From contig NZ_NFJW01000002.1 in NCBI RefSeq assembly GCF_002160065.1, positions 186,001 through 250,000 on the forward strand: a stretch of 64,000 nt of DNA, in the 5' to 3' direction. The translations under genes and the position numbers were made by a program. The notes under the pieces were generated by a model, which was not told the DNA's origin, ran no database searches, and was given only the letters and a program-made list of their open reading frames with translations. The DNA comes from Collinsella sp. An2. Its GTDB lineage: Bacteria > Actinomycetota > Coriobacteriia > Coriobacteriales > Coriobacteriaceae. Positions 7,648 through 16,071 of the stretch are shown here, piece by piece (the first letter of the stretch is position 1; each line of letters begins with the position of its first letter).

Positions 7648-9717
7648 ATGGGTGCACCCGAGACTGCCAAAGTGAGGAACGTCGTCTTGGTTGGCCAGGG
7701 AGGAGTAGGAAAGACCTCTCTGGCAGAAGCGATGTTGCATCTTTCAGGCAAAACTGCCCGCCTGGGTGGCCACGCGGGCACCAAGCCCACGCTTGACTAT
7801 GACTCCGAGGAGGTCAAGCGCGGCGTTTCTATTTCCACCTCCATCGCGCCGATTGACTGGAAAGACCACCGCATCAACGTTCTCGATGCACCGTGCTACC
7901 CCGACTTCATCGGCGATGCCTATGCAGCCATGAGCGTGTGCGAGACCGCGCTGTTTGTGGTCGACGCCGCCGATGGCCCCCAGCCCACGACCGTCAAGCT
8001 GTGGTATGCGGCAGAGGACCTGCGCCTCGCTCGCGCCGTTTTCATCAACCGCATCGACAAGGAAAACGCCGACTACGACACCACCATGGAGCTGCTGCGC
8101 GAGCGCTTTGGCATGCGTTTGGGTGCCGTGACCCTGCCGTGGGGTACGGGTGACGACTTCGAGGGTGTCATCGATATCGTGCGCATGAAGGCTCGTCACT
8201 GCGAAGGTGTGAAGCAGACCGAGTACGACATCCCCGAAGAGTATCGTGCTGCCGCCGAGGCCGCCCGCGAGACGCTCTGCGAGCTTGTTGCCGAGGCCGA
8301 TGACGACCTGATGGAAAAGTATCTCGAGGGCGAGACCCTCACGCAGGACGAGGTCGAGAACCTGCTGGGCAAGGCCATCGCGCAGCGCCTGTTCGTGCCG
8401 GTGTTCGTGGGTTCATGCACCAAGGAGCTCGGCGTGCACTCCGTCATGGACGACATCGTCACGTACTTCCCAAGCCCGACGGACTACGGCGAGATGCCGC
8501 TTGTCGATGGCGACACGCTGAAGATCTCGGCCGACGACGATCGACCCGTCGCCTTTGTGTTCAAGACCCTGAACGACCCGCAGCAGGGCCGCATCTCCTT
8601 TATCAAGGTCCTTACCGGCACGCTGACCCCGGGTATCGAGCTTGTCAACGCGCGCACCCGCAAGGGCGAGCGCCTGGCTCACCTGTACGTCATGTGCGGC
8701 CGCGAGATGACCGAGGTCGGCAAGGCCGCTGCCGGCGACATCATCGTCACCACAAAGATCGCTGCCGACACTGGTGACACCCTGTCTGTCTCCGGCAAGG
8801 TCGAGGCGGCGGCGTTCCAGTTCCCCAACTCACAGTACCGCATCGCCATCGAGGCCGAGAACCGCGGTGACGAAGAGAAACTCTACACGTTTGTCGAGCG
8901 CGCGTGCGACGCCGACCCCACCATGCATATCGACCGCGACGAGGAGACCGGCCAGACGATCATCTCCGCCGTGGGAGAGGCGCAGGTGTCGGTGCTGCTC
9001 AACCGTCTTGAAGAGCGCACGAAGGTCAAGGCCCACAGCGTGCCGATCAAGATTCCCTATCGCGAGACCATTCGCCGCGTCGCAAGCGCCCAGGGTCGCC
9101 ACAAGAAGCAGACGGGCGGCGCCGGACAGTTTGGCGACTGCTGGCTGCGCGTCGAGCCGCTGACCGACGGGACGGATTACGAGTTCGTGGACGAGGTCGT
9201 GGGCGGACACATTCCGCGCGCCCTCATCCCTGCGGTGGACAAGGGCGTCCAGGAGACCATGAAGGGCGGCGTCATCGCCGGGTTCCCGCTTACGGGCATT
9301 CGTGTCGCGGTGTACGACGGTTCGTATCATCCGGTCGACTCCAACGAGATGGCGTTCCGCACGGCCGCGCGCATCGGTCTGCAGAAGGCCTGCGCCGACG
9401 CAAGCCCCGTGGTGCTTGAGCCCATGGAGAACATCACCGTGACGATTCCGGAGAGCTACGCCGGTGCCGTCATGGGCGATGTCTCAGCGAGCCGCGGCCG
9501 CGTGACCGGCATGGACACCAACGAGCGCGGCGAGACCGTTGTCACCGCTACGGTGCCATATGCCGAGCTCACCGACTACGCCACGCGTCTGCGTTCCATC
9601 TCGCGCGGCACCGGTGACTTCACCATGGAGCCCGCGGGCTACGAGCAGGTCCCGCACGACGTGCAGGAGCGCCTGGTCAAGGAGTATCAGGAGGCTCGCG
9701 CCGCCGGTAACAAGTAG
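7648..9717 (+). CDS. elongation factor G-like translational GTPase
   Basis: 689 residues with the five-domain EF-G layout. G1 is GQGGVGKT (16-23), G3 is DAPCY (80-84) where EF-G has DTPGH, and G4 is NRID. The later domains include ENRGDEEKLY, RETIRRVASAQGRHKKQTGG and SRGRVTGMD. GQGGVGKT and Tyr after G3 point to the EF-G-like (FusA2-type) family, not canonical FusA. The Gly-to-Cys change in G3 is odd. AAGGAGG is 7 bases before the ATG. The gene stands alone. Its exact role in translation is unknown. Confidence 0.9.
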   Translation: MGAPETAKVRNVVLVGQGGVGKTSLAEAMLHLSGKTARLGGHAGTKPTLDYDSEEVKRGVSISTSIAPIDWKDHRINVLDAPCYPDFIGDAYAAMSVCETALFVVDAADGPQPTTVKLWYAAEDLRLARAVFINRIDKENADYDTTMELLRERFGMRLGAVTLPWGTGDDFEGVIDIVRMKARHCEGVKQTEYDIPEEYRAAAEAARETLCELVAEADDDLMEKYLEGETLTQDEVENLLGKAIAQRLFVPVFVGSCTKELGVHSVMDDIVTYFPSPTDYGEMPLVDGDTLKISADDDRPVAFVFKTLNDPQQGRISFIKVLTGTLTPGIELVNARTRKGERLAHLYVMCGREMTEVGKAAAGDIIVTTKIAADTGDTLSVSGKVEAAAFQFPNSQYRIAIEAENRGDEEKLYTFVERACDADPTMHIDRDEETGQTIISAVGEAQVSVLLNRLEERTKVKAHSVPIKIPYRETIRRVASAQGRHKKQTGGAGQFGDCWLRVEPLTDGTDYEFVDEVVGGHIPRALIPAVDKGVQETMKGGVIAGFPLTGIRVAVYDGSYHPVDSNEMAFRTAARIGLQKACADASPVVLEPMENITVTIPESYAGAVMGDVSASRGRVTGMDTNERGETVVTATVPYAELTDYATRLRSISRGTGDFTMEPAGYEQVPHDVQERLVKEYQEARAAGNK

Positions 9718-9814
9718 TGCATGCGTGCCGGGAGATCCAAGCCCTCGGGTTTCCGGGCATGAAGCCTGGGCATCTATATGCCTGTCACAGGGCGGGCCGC
9801 GCCCGTCCAAACCT

Positions 9815-9858
9815 TAGAAAACGGCGCTGCCGGGAAGCGACTCGCCCGGCGGCGCCGT
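9815..9858 (-). terminator. terminator downstream of the larE-like gene
   Basis: ACGGCGCTGCCGGG (9821-9834) and CCCGGCGGCGCCGT (9845-9858) form a 14-bp stem with one mismatch. On the minus strand it is followed by TTTTCT, 24 bases after the minus-strand stop codon. It may also stop plus-strand readthrough from the EF-G-like gene. Confidence 0.8.
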
Positions 9859-9881
9859 AATCATGAATGGGGCAGCTTCTG

Positions 9882-10799
9882 CTATGGCATCCCAACGGGC
9901 GACGAGCCTCCGTAGCGATAGGTCCGTGCCACGGGGTTTACGGTGCGCCGGCTAAGACGCTGCAGCTCGTGAACGATGCTCGGGGGAATGCACACGCCGT
10001 CGTCCGGTTCTTTGCGGGCGTCCATGCGCAGCTCTCGGCCCCCCGCGTCTTCGTCCGTCGTCGCCATCGTTGCAAGGCGGTCGAGGTCGTCCGGTGCGGC
10101 TTCGATGCGCACCGTATCGCCAGAAAGGCGTGCCCGCACCTGCTTGAGACCGCAGCCATGCAGATAGTCTTCGCAGGCGCGCACGGCGTCGAGCTTCTCG
10201 GCCGAGAGGGCCTCGCCGGTTGCAATGCGTGTCGCAAGGCAGGCACCTGCCGGCATATTCCATATTGGAACGCCCCATCGACGGAGCATCTCGCGCTCCT
10301 CCGCCTTGTGCCATCCGGTTTCCATGAGGGGCGACAGCACGCCAAGTTCGCGCAGCGCGCGCATGCCCGGCCGGTCGTCATATGAGTCGTCGGCGTTGCT
10401 ACCGTCGAACACAACCGAGATTCCGCGAGCCTGCGCTGCTTCCACGATGCGCGAAAATCCTGCGCGTTTGCACTGATAGCAGCGGTCGGGTGCGTTGCGA
10501 ACGATCTTGTCCTCATCGAAGGGGTCGAAAGGAATCTCGATGAGCGGCAACCCCATGACCGTCTTATCGCTGCTGGTCGGCTCGTTGTGTTCGGTGAGTT
10601 CGCGGACCGCCTGCACTTCGGGTGTGCCGGCAAAGGGATTTATGAGATGCATGAGCACCGCCGCGTGCGGAATGGCGCGAGCGCATGCGGCGGCGAGAAA
10701 CGTGCTGTCAACGCCACCGGAAAACCCAAGGGCCATAGATTCGTAGCCTTGCAGCACCTCATAGAGGCGCGCAAGTTTTTCATCGAGCTGTTCGGTCAT
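9882..10799 (-). CDS. larE: LarE-family ATP-dependent sulfur transferase, three-cysteine type
   Basis: 305 residues. The PP-loop SGGVDS is at 27-32, followed by PDRCYQCK (Cys107, Cys110), FDGSNADD and GACLATRI (Cys187). LarE adds sulfur to the nickel-pincer nucleotide precursor of lactate racemase and related enzymes. The three cysteines resemble homologues proposed to bind a [4Fe-4S] cluster and act catalytically; single-cysteine forms lose their own sulfur. The start at 10799 follows AAGGAGCATC. No larA, larB or larC is in the window. Confidence 0.88.
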   Translation of the reverse strand: MTEQLDEKLARLYEVLQGYESMALGFSGGVDSTFLAAACARAIPHAAVLMHLINPFAGTPEVQAVRELTEHNEPTSSDKTVMGLPLIEIPFDPFDEDKIVRNAPDRCYQCKRAGFSRIVEAAQARGISVVFDGSNADDSYDDRPGMRALRELGVLSPLMETGWHKAEEREMLRRWGVPIWNMPAGACLATRIATGEALSAEKLDAVRACEDYLHGCGLKQVRARLSGDTVRIEAAPDDLDRLATMATTDEDAGGRELRMDARKEPDDGVCIPPSIVHELQRLSRRTVNPVARTYRYGGSSPVGMP

Positions 10800-10924
10800 G
10801 ATGCTCCTTGGGAATAATCGTCGGCGCGAACGGCGGCGCCCGTGTTTGGGTTCGTATTCTGGCACAATATGCGGCGGAATCGTATGAAACGAGGCGGCGC
10901 GGGTCGTCGCAAGGGGAGGACGGC

Positions 10925-11575
10925 ATGGTCAAGGCGGTCATGTTCGACATGGACGGCACGCTTTTGGACACCGAACGGCTGAGCGTCGAGTCATGGAAGC
11001 AGGTGAACGACCGGCTGGGTATCTCCCTTACCGACGAGGTGGTCGAGAGCTTCATCGGTCGCACCCGCGAGGCCGTTATCGACATCATTGCCGGCGTCGT
11101 GGGCGATCACGACGAGGCGGAGCGCATCTATGCGCTGCATCGAGATATCGAGAACCAGATTGCCGAGCATGACCTTCAGCTCAAGCCCGGCGCCCGCGAG
11201 GCGCTCGATGCGCTGCGCGATGCCGGCGTCTCGGTGGGGCTTGCAACCTCTTCGCGCCTCGAGACGGCGCGTCGCAACTTTACCCGCTTTGGTCTTATGG
11301 ACCGGTTCTCGACGGTGACCTGCGGCGAGGACGTGACGCACGGCAAGCCCGACCCCGAGATGTACCTGCTTGCGGCGCAGCGCGCCGGGGTTTCGCCTGC
11401 CGAGTGCGCTGCGGTGGAGGATTCGCCCAACGGCGTTCGGTCGGCGCATGCGGCGGGCATGCATACGTTTATGGTCCCCGACCGTATTGCCCCCACGCCT
11501 GAGATCGAGACGCTCTGCGATGGCGTACTGGAAAGCCTGTTTGACCTTGTACCTGCGTTTGAGCGTCTAGGCTAG
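10925..11575 (+). CDS. HAD-family phosphatase, beta-phosphoglucomutase-like
   Basis: 216 residues. Motif I is DMDGTLLDT near the N-terminus, followed by an alpha-helical cap, motif II/III LATSSRLETARR and motif IV EDSPNGV. It belongs to the sugar-phosphatase/PGMB subfamily; the substrate cannot be read from sequence. The ATG at 10925 is preceded by AAGGGGAGGACGGC, better than the upstream in-frame start. It is divergent from the larE-like gene and convergent with the LacI gene. Confidence 0.9.
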   Translation: MVKAVMFDMDGTLLDTERLSVESWKQVNDRLGISLTDEVVESFIGRTREAVIDIIAGVVGDHDEAERIYALHRDIENQIAEHDLQLKPGAREALDALRDAGVSVGLATSSRLETARRNFTRFGLMDRFSTVTCGEDVTHGKPDPEMYLLAAQRAGVSPAECAAVEDSPNGVRSAHAAGMHTFMVPDRIAPTPEIETLCDGVLESLFDLVPAFERLG

Positions 11576-11631
11576 GGGGAGCCGTCCGGTGCGATGGTGC
11601 TCGCGCGTCGTCCGCCGCCCGGAGCACATCG

Positions 11632-11652
11632 CTCGCCGCCGCATGCGGCGAG
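11632..11652. other. GC hairpin between convergent genes
   Basis: CTCGCCGC (11632-11639) pairs with GCGGCGAG (11645-11652). It is the clearest structure in the 152-base gap between the HAD and LacI genes, which end toward each other. There is no T-run on either strand. Confidence 0.4.
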
Positions 11653-11727
11653 GAGGCGCCGCGGCGCCCAGCCACCTGTGGGTGTGGGGGTGCTGCGACA
11701 TCCAGCCGCTCGCGCCGCTCCGCGCTG

Positions 11728-12861
11728 CTACAGGTATGAGCCCAGGTTTGTCTCGGGCACTTGCGGCGAGCGATGTCCCGCCATGCATGCCATGACGCCT
11801 TCTGGGTGGGTACTCGACCGGTCGAGCAAAAAGGGCCGGACGAGCTCTACGCGCCGGGAGGGGCGCTCGTCATCCTCTGTGCTCGCAGGGCTTCGACTCC
11901 AGACGGACACCCTGCTCACCTGGTTTTCGTGCTCGGGTTCCAACTCTTCCATGAGCAGTTGGATGCCCTTTCGTCCGATCTCGTAGCCGGCGGGCGCGCA
12001 GGTGGTAAGCGTCACGCCGGTGCTCCATGCCAGCGGGTTGCCGTCGCAGCCAGCAACACAGATATCCTCGGGAACGGAGAGTCCGCATGCTCGAATGCCG
12101 GCAATCGCGCCGGTTGCGAGCACATCGGTGATGCCGATAACAAAGTCAGGACGGCTGTCCTCGTCGCGCTGGGCAAACTGCTGGCCCAGGCCAAACCCGT
12201 CCCCCGAGACGTCCCATTCGCCGGCATCGATGATCTCAAGCTGGATGTCGGGATAGGCAGCAAACACGTCGCGAATGCCGGCGACGCGCTGCGCAAGCAT
12301 GGTGTCGGACGCACACCCGATCACCGCGACATGGGACGCGCCCCGCGCCGCCGCATGCTCTGCAATCAAACGACCCTGCGCCTCGTAGTCCGCCAGCACG
12401 TAGGAGCCGTCGTCTTCGCTCGCTGCGTCCAGGTATACGACCGGAAGGGTAGGGTTGGGCAAAGGACTCCATGCTTCGCGCGAGATAGGCTGAAACAAGA
12501 GGCCTGCTATCTGCGTTCCCATGAAGTGGCGCAGCAGCTGTTCCTCAAGCGATGCGTCTCGTCCCGATACCGCAAAGATCAGGGTGTACCCGTATTTGAG
12601 GGCCTCGTTCTGCGCGCCGCTGATAATCTGCAGACAAAAGCCGTGGTTGAGCTGCGGGAGCACGAGGCCAACGATCTTGTTGTGTCCTCCGGCAAGCATA
12701 CGTGCGCTCTGGTTGGGCGTGTAACCCAACTCGCGAATGGTCTCTTCGATCAGACGGCGTGTCTCGGGGCGAACCTTTTCGGGGTGGTTGAGCGCGTTGG
12801 AGACGGTGCCCAGGCTCACGCCCGCGGCCCGTGCGACGTCGATAATCTTTACCTTTGCCAT
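11728..12861 (-). CDS. LacI-family transcriptional regulator
   Basis: 377 residues. The N-terminal helix-turn-helix (KIIDVARAAGVSLGTVSNALNHPEKV) and hinge (GYTPNQSARMLAGG) are canonical. The ligand-binding domain contains FVIGITDVLATGAIAGIRACGLSVPEDICVAG-type periplasmic-binding-protein features. The ATG at 12861 is preferred over a TTG at 12873 because GGGGAACGTC precedes it. The tail beyond the usual end (after VELVRPF) is about 25 residues. A matching palindrome at 12916-12931 suggests autoregulation. The sugar effector is unknown; glmS is divergent. Confidence 0.92.
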   Translation of the reverse strand: MAKVKIIDVARAAGVSLGTVSNALNHPEKVRPETRRLIEETIRELGYTPNQSARMLAGGHNKIVGLVLPQLNHGFCLQIISGAQNEALKYGYTLIFAVSGRDASLEEQLLRHFMGTQIAGLLFQPISREAWSPLPNPTLPVVYLDAASEDDGSYVLADYEAQGRLIAEHAAARGASHVAVIGCASDTMLAQRVAGIRDVFAAYPDIQLEIIDAGEWDVSGDGFGLGQQFAQRDEDSRPDFVIGITDVLATGAIAGIRACGLSVPEDICVAGCDGNPLAWSTGVTLTTCAPAGYEIGRKGIQLLMEELEPEHENQVSRVSVWSRSPASTEDDERPSRRVELVRPFLLDRSSTHPEGVMACMAGHRSPQVPETNLGSYL

Positions 12862-12903
12862 GACGTTCCCCAATCGTCACCCAGAAAGCAGCATATAGCG
12901 TCC

Positions 12904-12931
12904 ATCATATCAGAGATTGAAACGTTTTAAT
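12904..12931 (-). promoter_or_regulatory. LacI-type operator and -10 of the regulator gene
   Basis: A 16-bp near-perfect palindrome centred on AAACGTTT (12916-12931) has the LacI-family CG core. TATGAT on the minus strand (12904-12909) is a likely -10, so the operator would cover the -35 region and allow autorepression. Confidence 0.65.
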
Positions 12932-12969
12932 ATCGCAGTATGATGCTGTAATCCGAGATTGCAGGCATG

Positions 12970-12993
12970 CTGGTATCGTGATTTGCATACCAG
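12970..12993. other. palindrome upstream of glmS
   Basis: CTGGTAT and ATACCAG are perfect 7-bp inverted repeats 10 bases apart, about 85 bases before the glmS start. It may be an operator or leader hairpin. TAGAAT at 13020-13025 could be the glmS -10, but no good -35 is seen. Confidence 0.35.
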
Positions 12994-13076
12994 ATATCGC
13001 CAGCGACGCGCAGCTTCGGTAGAATGGCCCCTAAGTAACGCCGCCAAAGGCACCGAGAATCGAAGGAGTGTGCGGT

Positions 13077-14966
13077 ATGTGCGGAATCGTGGGCTACACC
13101 GGAAAGGACGTTGCGAAAGACATCCTGGTTACCGGGCTCAAGCGGTTGGAGTATCGCGGATACGACTCGGCAGGTGTCGCGTTGGAGCGCGCCGCTGCAG
13201 ACGGTTCGGTTACTATCGACGTCATCCGGCGCGTTGGAAAGGTCGCGGGCCTGGAATCGGAGCTTGCGCATATTGATGCAAATGCCACTTGCGGCATCGG
13301 GCATACCCGTTGGGCCACGCATGGTCGGCCGAGCGTTGCGAATGCGCATCCGCACACCAGCTGCGACGGCAAGATCGCTATCGTGCACAACGGCATCATC
13401 GAGAACTTCGCCGAGCTGCGCGAGGCTTTGACGGCGCGCGGCCACGTCTTCACAAGCGACACCGACACCGAGGTGTTTGCGCATCTCATCGAGGAGGCCT
13501 ATGAGGGCCGTCCGGCTGACCCCGCAACCGGCGCGCCGGCCACACCGGGCACGCATGACCTCATGGCGGCCGTCCGCGAGGCATGCACGCAGGTTGTGGG
13601 AGCGTATGGACTCGCTGCCGTATGCGCCGACGAGCCCGGCGTCATTGCTGTGGCGCGCAAGGACAGCCCCATCGTCATCGGCCGCGGCGAGAACGGCAGC
13701 TACGTCGCATCCGACGTCATCGCGCTCATCGACGCGACGCGCGATGTCGTGGTGCTCGAGGACGGCCAGTTCGCCAAGCTCACCCCCGAGGGCATCTTCT
13801 ATACCGACGCCGAGGGCAAGGCCATCGAGCCGGCGGTGACGCATATCGACTGGGATATCGATATGGCCGAGAAGGGCGGCTACCCCGACTTCATGCTCAA
13901 GGAGATCTGCGAGCAGCCGCGCGTGGTGCGCGACACCCTGGTGGGACGCATGACGGGCGGCGAGCTCGATATCGACGAGCTCGGCCTCACCATGGAGGAG
14001 CTCAACCTCATCGATCGCGTATATGTGATCGCGTGCGGCACAAGCTATCACGCGGGGCTCATTGCCAAGAACCTCATCGAGGCGTGGGCGCGCATCCCCT
14101 GTGAGGTCGAGGCGGCAAGCGAGTTTCGCTACCGCAACCCCATCATCACGCCGTCGACGCTTGTGGTGGCCGTAAGCCAGTCGGGCGAGACGGCCGACAC
14201 GCTGGCCGCCATTCGCGATGCCCGCATCAAGGGTGCCAAGGTCTTTGGCATCACCAATGTTGTGGGTAGCCCGGTGGCGCGCGAGAGCGATGGCGTTATC
14301 TATACGAAGGCCAACAAGGAGATCGCCGTTGCCTCGACCAAGAGCTTCATTGGACAGGTGGTGTCGCTTACGCTGCTTGCCCTGCTGCTGGCCCAGGTCA
14401 AAGGCAAGCTCACTACGGGGCAGGTGCGGATGCTCTTCCGCGAGCTTGGCGATACGGCAGGGCAGATCCAGTGGATCTTGGATACCCAGACCGACGCCAT
14501 TCACGAGGCGGCGCTCGCCTGCAAGGATGCGCACTCGGCGCTCTTCGTGGGCCGTGGCATGGGTGCGGCCATCGCACACGAGGGCGCGCTCAAGCTGAAA
14601 GAGATCAGCTACCTGCATGCCGAGGCCTATGCCGCCGGCGAGATGAAGCACGGCCCTATCGCGCTCATCGACCCCGGCTTCCCGGTGATTGCCGTGGCGA
14701 CGCGGAGCCCCGTATACGACAAGACCGTCTCGAACCTCAAAGAGTGCGAGGCGCGCGGCGCGAAGATCATCGTCGTGGCAACCGAAGGCGACGAGGAGAT
14801 CAAGCAGATCGCCGACCATGTGATCTATATCCCCGAGGTTCGCGACGCCTTTAGCCCCATCACGGCGACGGTGCCTCTGCAATTGCTTGCCCGTGAGGTT
14901 GCCCTTATGCGCGGGTGCGACGTCGACCAGCCGCGAAACCTCGCCAAGAGCGTTACCGTGGAGTAG
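13077..14966 (+). CDS. glmS: glutamine--fructose-6-phosphate aminotransferase (isomerizing)
   Basis: 629 residues, family length about 600-620. MCGIVGYTG puts Cys2 as the N-terminal nucleophile after Met removal, so the ATG at 13077 is the start and the GTG at 13068 is excluded. The glutaminase domain contains GHTRWATHGRPS. Two SIS domains follow, with CGTSYHAG, SQSGETADT, STKSFIGQ and the C-terminal QPRNLAKSVTVE. It makes glucosamine-6-phosphate for peptidoglycan and surface polysaccharide. GAAGGAG precedes the start by about 8 bases. A short insert near DPATGAPATPGTHD accounts for the extra length. Confidence 0.97.
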   Translation: MCGIVGYTGKDVAKDILVTGLKRLEYRGYDSAGVALERAAADGSVTIDVIRRVGKVAGLESELAHIDANATCGIGHTRWATHGRPSVANAHPHTSCDGKIAIVHNGIIENFAELREALTARGHVFTSDTDTEVFAHLIEEAYEGRPADPATGAPATPGTHDLMAAVREACTQVVGAYGLAAVCADEPGVIAVARKDSPIVIGRGENGSYVASDVIALIDATRDVVVLEDGQFAKLTPEGIFYTDAEGKAIEPAVTHIDWDIDMAEKGGYPDFMLKEICEQPRVVRDTLVGRMTGGELDIDELGLTMEELNLIDRVYVIACGTSYHAGLIAKNLIEAWARIPCEVEAASEFRYRNPIITPSTLVVAVSQSGETADTLAAIRDARIKGAKVFGITNVVGSPVARESDGVIYTKANKEIAVASTKSFIGQVVSLTLLALLLAQVKGKLTTGQVRMLFRELGDTAGQIQWILDTQTDAIHEAALACKDAHSALFVGRGMGAAIAHEGALKLKEISYLHAEAYAAGEMKHGPIALIDPGFPVIAVATRSPVYDKTVSNLKECEARGAKIIVVATEGDEEIKQIADHVIYIPEVRDAFSPITATVPLQLLAREVALMRGCDVDQPRNLAKSVTVE

Positions 14967-14972
14967 TGGTTC

Positions 14973-15013
14973 AAAGCCGTCCTGGACCCGTGGTGGGGCA
15001 GGGCGGCTTTTCT
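14973..15013 (+). terminator. intrinsic terminator of glmS
   Basis: AAAGCCGTCCTG pairs with CAGGGCGGCTTTT across a 14-base loop, directly downstream of the glmS stop. It ends in TTTTCT. Confidence 0.85.
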
Positions 15014-15022
15014 CTTGGGCAT

Positions 15023-15928
15023 CTATGGTCGGTCGTCCGTCGGTGGAATCCAGGCCTTCCAGATATCCACCTGGTGGCGATAGCGCTCGCCATAGATGCT
15101 GTCGCGCTGCCAAATAAGCGTGAAGTCATGGACGATGGAGAAGTCCGGCGGGGTGACATCGACCAGTCCGCCTGCGTCGAGCTCTGTGCGGACTGCTGTG
15201 CGATAGAGAAACGAGATTCCCTGGCCCGCGGCAACGCATGCCTTGATGGTCGTAATGCTGCCAAGCTCCACGACATCGGTGAAGTCTCCGAGGCCCAGGT
15301 CGCGAACGGCAAGCGCGCGTTCAAGGATCTCGCGGGTGCCCGACCCTTCTTCACGCACGATCAGGCGTTGTCCCAGCAGGTCTGTCACAGATGCAGGCGT
15401 GCCAATCGACTCCGCCGCGGCAACCGCGACATAGGGTTCGTGCGAGAGCGCGGCTCCGTCGAAGTGCGTGCGGTCATAGGGGCCTTCGACAATCGCGAAA
15501 TCAATGTCTCCCTGCTCGAGCTGGTCGATCAGCTCGTGGGTGTTGCCAACCGTCATGGCCAGGTGTGCGGCTGGCTGCTCTTGAAGCTGGCGGCTGAGAA
15601 TGCTGGGCATGACGTAGTCTGCAACGGTGCGCGTGGCTCCAAAGCGGAGCGCCGTCTCGCCGTCCGCGGCAGCAGCGCGACGCACCTCGTCGGCTATGCG
15701 GCTCGCATCGTTTTCAAGGCGGGATACCTGGCGGTAGAGCACGTCTCCCGCTGCCGTGGGAACCGTGGAGCGTCCCCGTTTTACAAAGAGCTGGGCGCCC
15801 AAGGTTCGCTCGAGGATTCGAATATGCTGGGAGACGGCGGGCTGTGAGAGATGGAGCGCCTCCGCCGCCTTGGTGAAGCCTCCTTGGCGATAGACCTCGA
15901 GAAACGTGTGCATGCGTGGATCGAGCAC
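15023..15928 (-). CDS. LysR-family transcriptional regulator
   Basis: 301 residues from the GTG at 15928 (VLDPRMHTFLEVYRQGGFTKAAEALHLSQPAVSQHIRILE). The ATG at 15913 would cut into the first helix. The effector domain starts near TALRFGATRTVADYVMP and contains IVREEGSGTREILE. It is divergent from a YeiH-type transporter, as YeiE/CysL-like LysR proteins often are. A palindrome in the shared gap is its probable target. Control of a sulfite or sulfur-compound transporter is plausible but inferred from context only. Confidence 0.9.
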   Translation of the reverse strand: MLDPRMHTFLEVYRQGGFTKAAEALHLSQPAVSQHIRILERTLGAQLFVKRGRSTVPTAAGDVLYRQVSRLENDASRIADEVRRAAAADGETALRFGATRTVADYVMPSILSRQLQEQPAAHLAMTVGNTHELIDQLEQGDIDFAIVEGPYDRTHFDGAALSHEPYVAVAAAESIGTPASVTDLLGQRLIVREEGSGTREILERALAVRDLGLGDFTDVVELGSITTIKACVAAGQGISFLYRTAVRTELDAGGLVDVTPPDFSIVHDFTLIWQRDSIYGERYRHQVDIWKAWIPPTDDRP

Positions 15929-15953
15929 GGCGCCTTCAATCAATAAGTTCAGA

Positions 15954-15991
15954 TGATATATACATAAGAATATATCATTGTACTTTATGTA
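15954..15991. promoter_or_regulatory. LysR-type operator in the divergent gap
   Basis: TGATATAT (15954-15961) and ATATATCA (15970-15977) form a perfect 8-8-8 palindrome. An overlapping pair, TACATAA (15961-15967) and TTATGTA (15985-15991), gives a second symmetric site. This AT-rich block is strikingly different from the surrounding GC-rich sequence and sits just upstream of the regulator start. Confidence 0.7.
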
Positions 15992-16071
15992 ATGAGGCAG
16001 ATAGTATGGGCGCTCAGAGTGGCTGCCGCCGCTTGTTCTTGTCGACGTCATCCCCGAAGTAAGGAGCTCCC

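Noticed and set aside
12882-13076. glmS ribozyme
   Set aside because: The gap shows a simple palindrome but no catalytic-core sequence I could match, and it is short for the element plus promoter.
12927-15113. 728-residue open frame opposite glmS
   Set aside because: It lies fully antisense to glmS, has no recognisable domain, and is the usual long antisense frame in GC-rich coding DNA.
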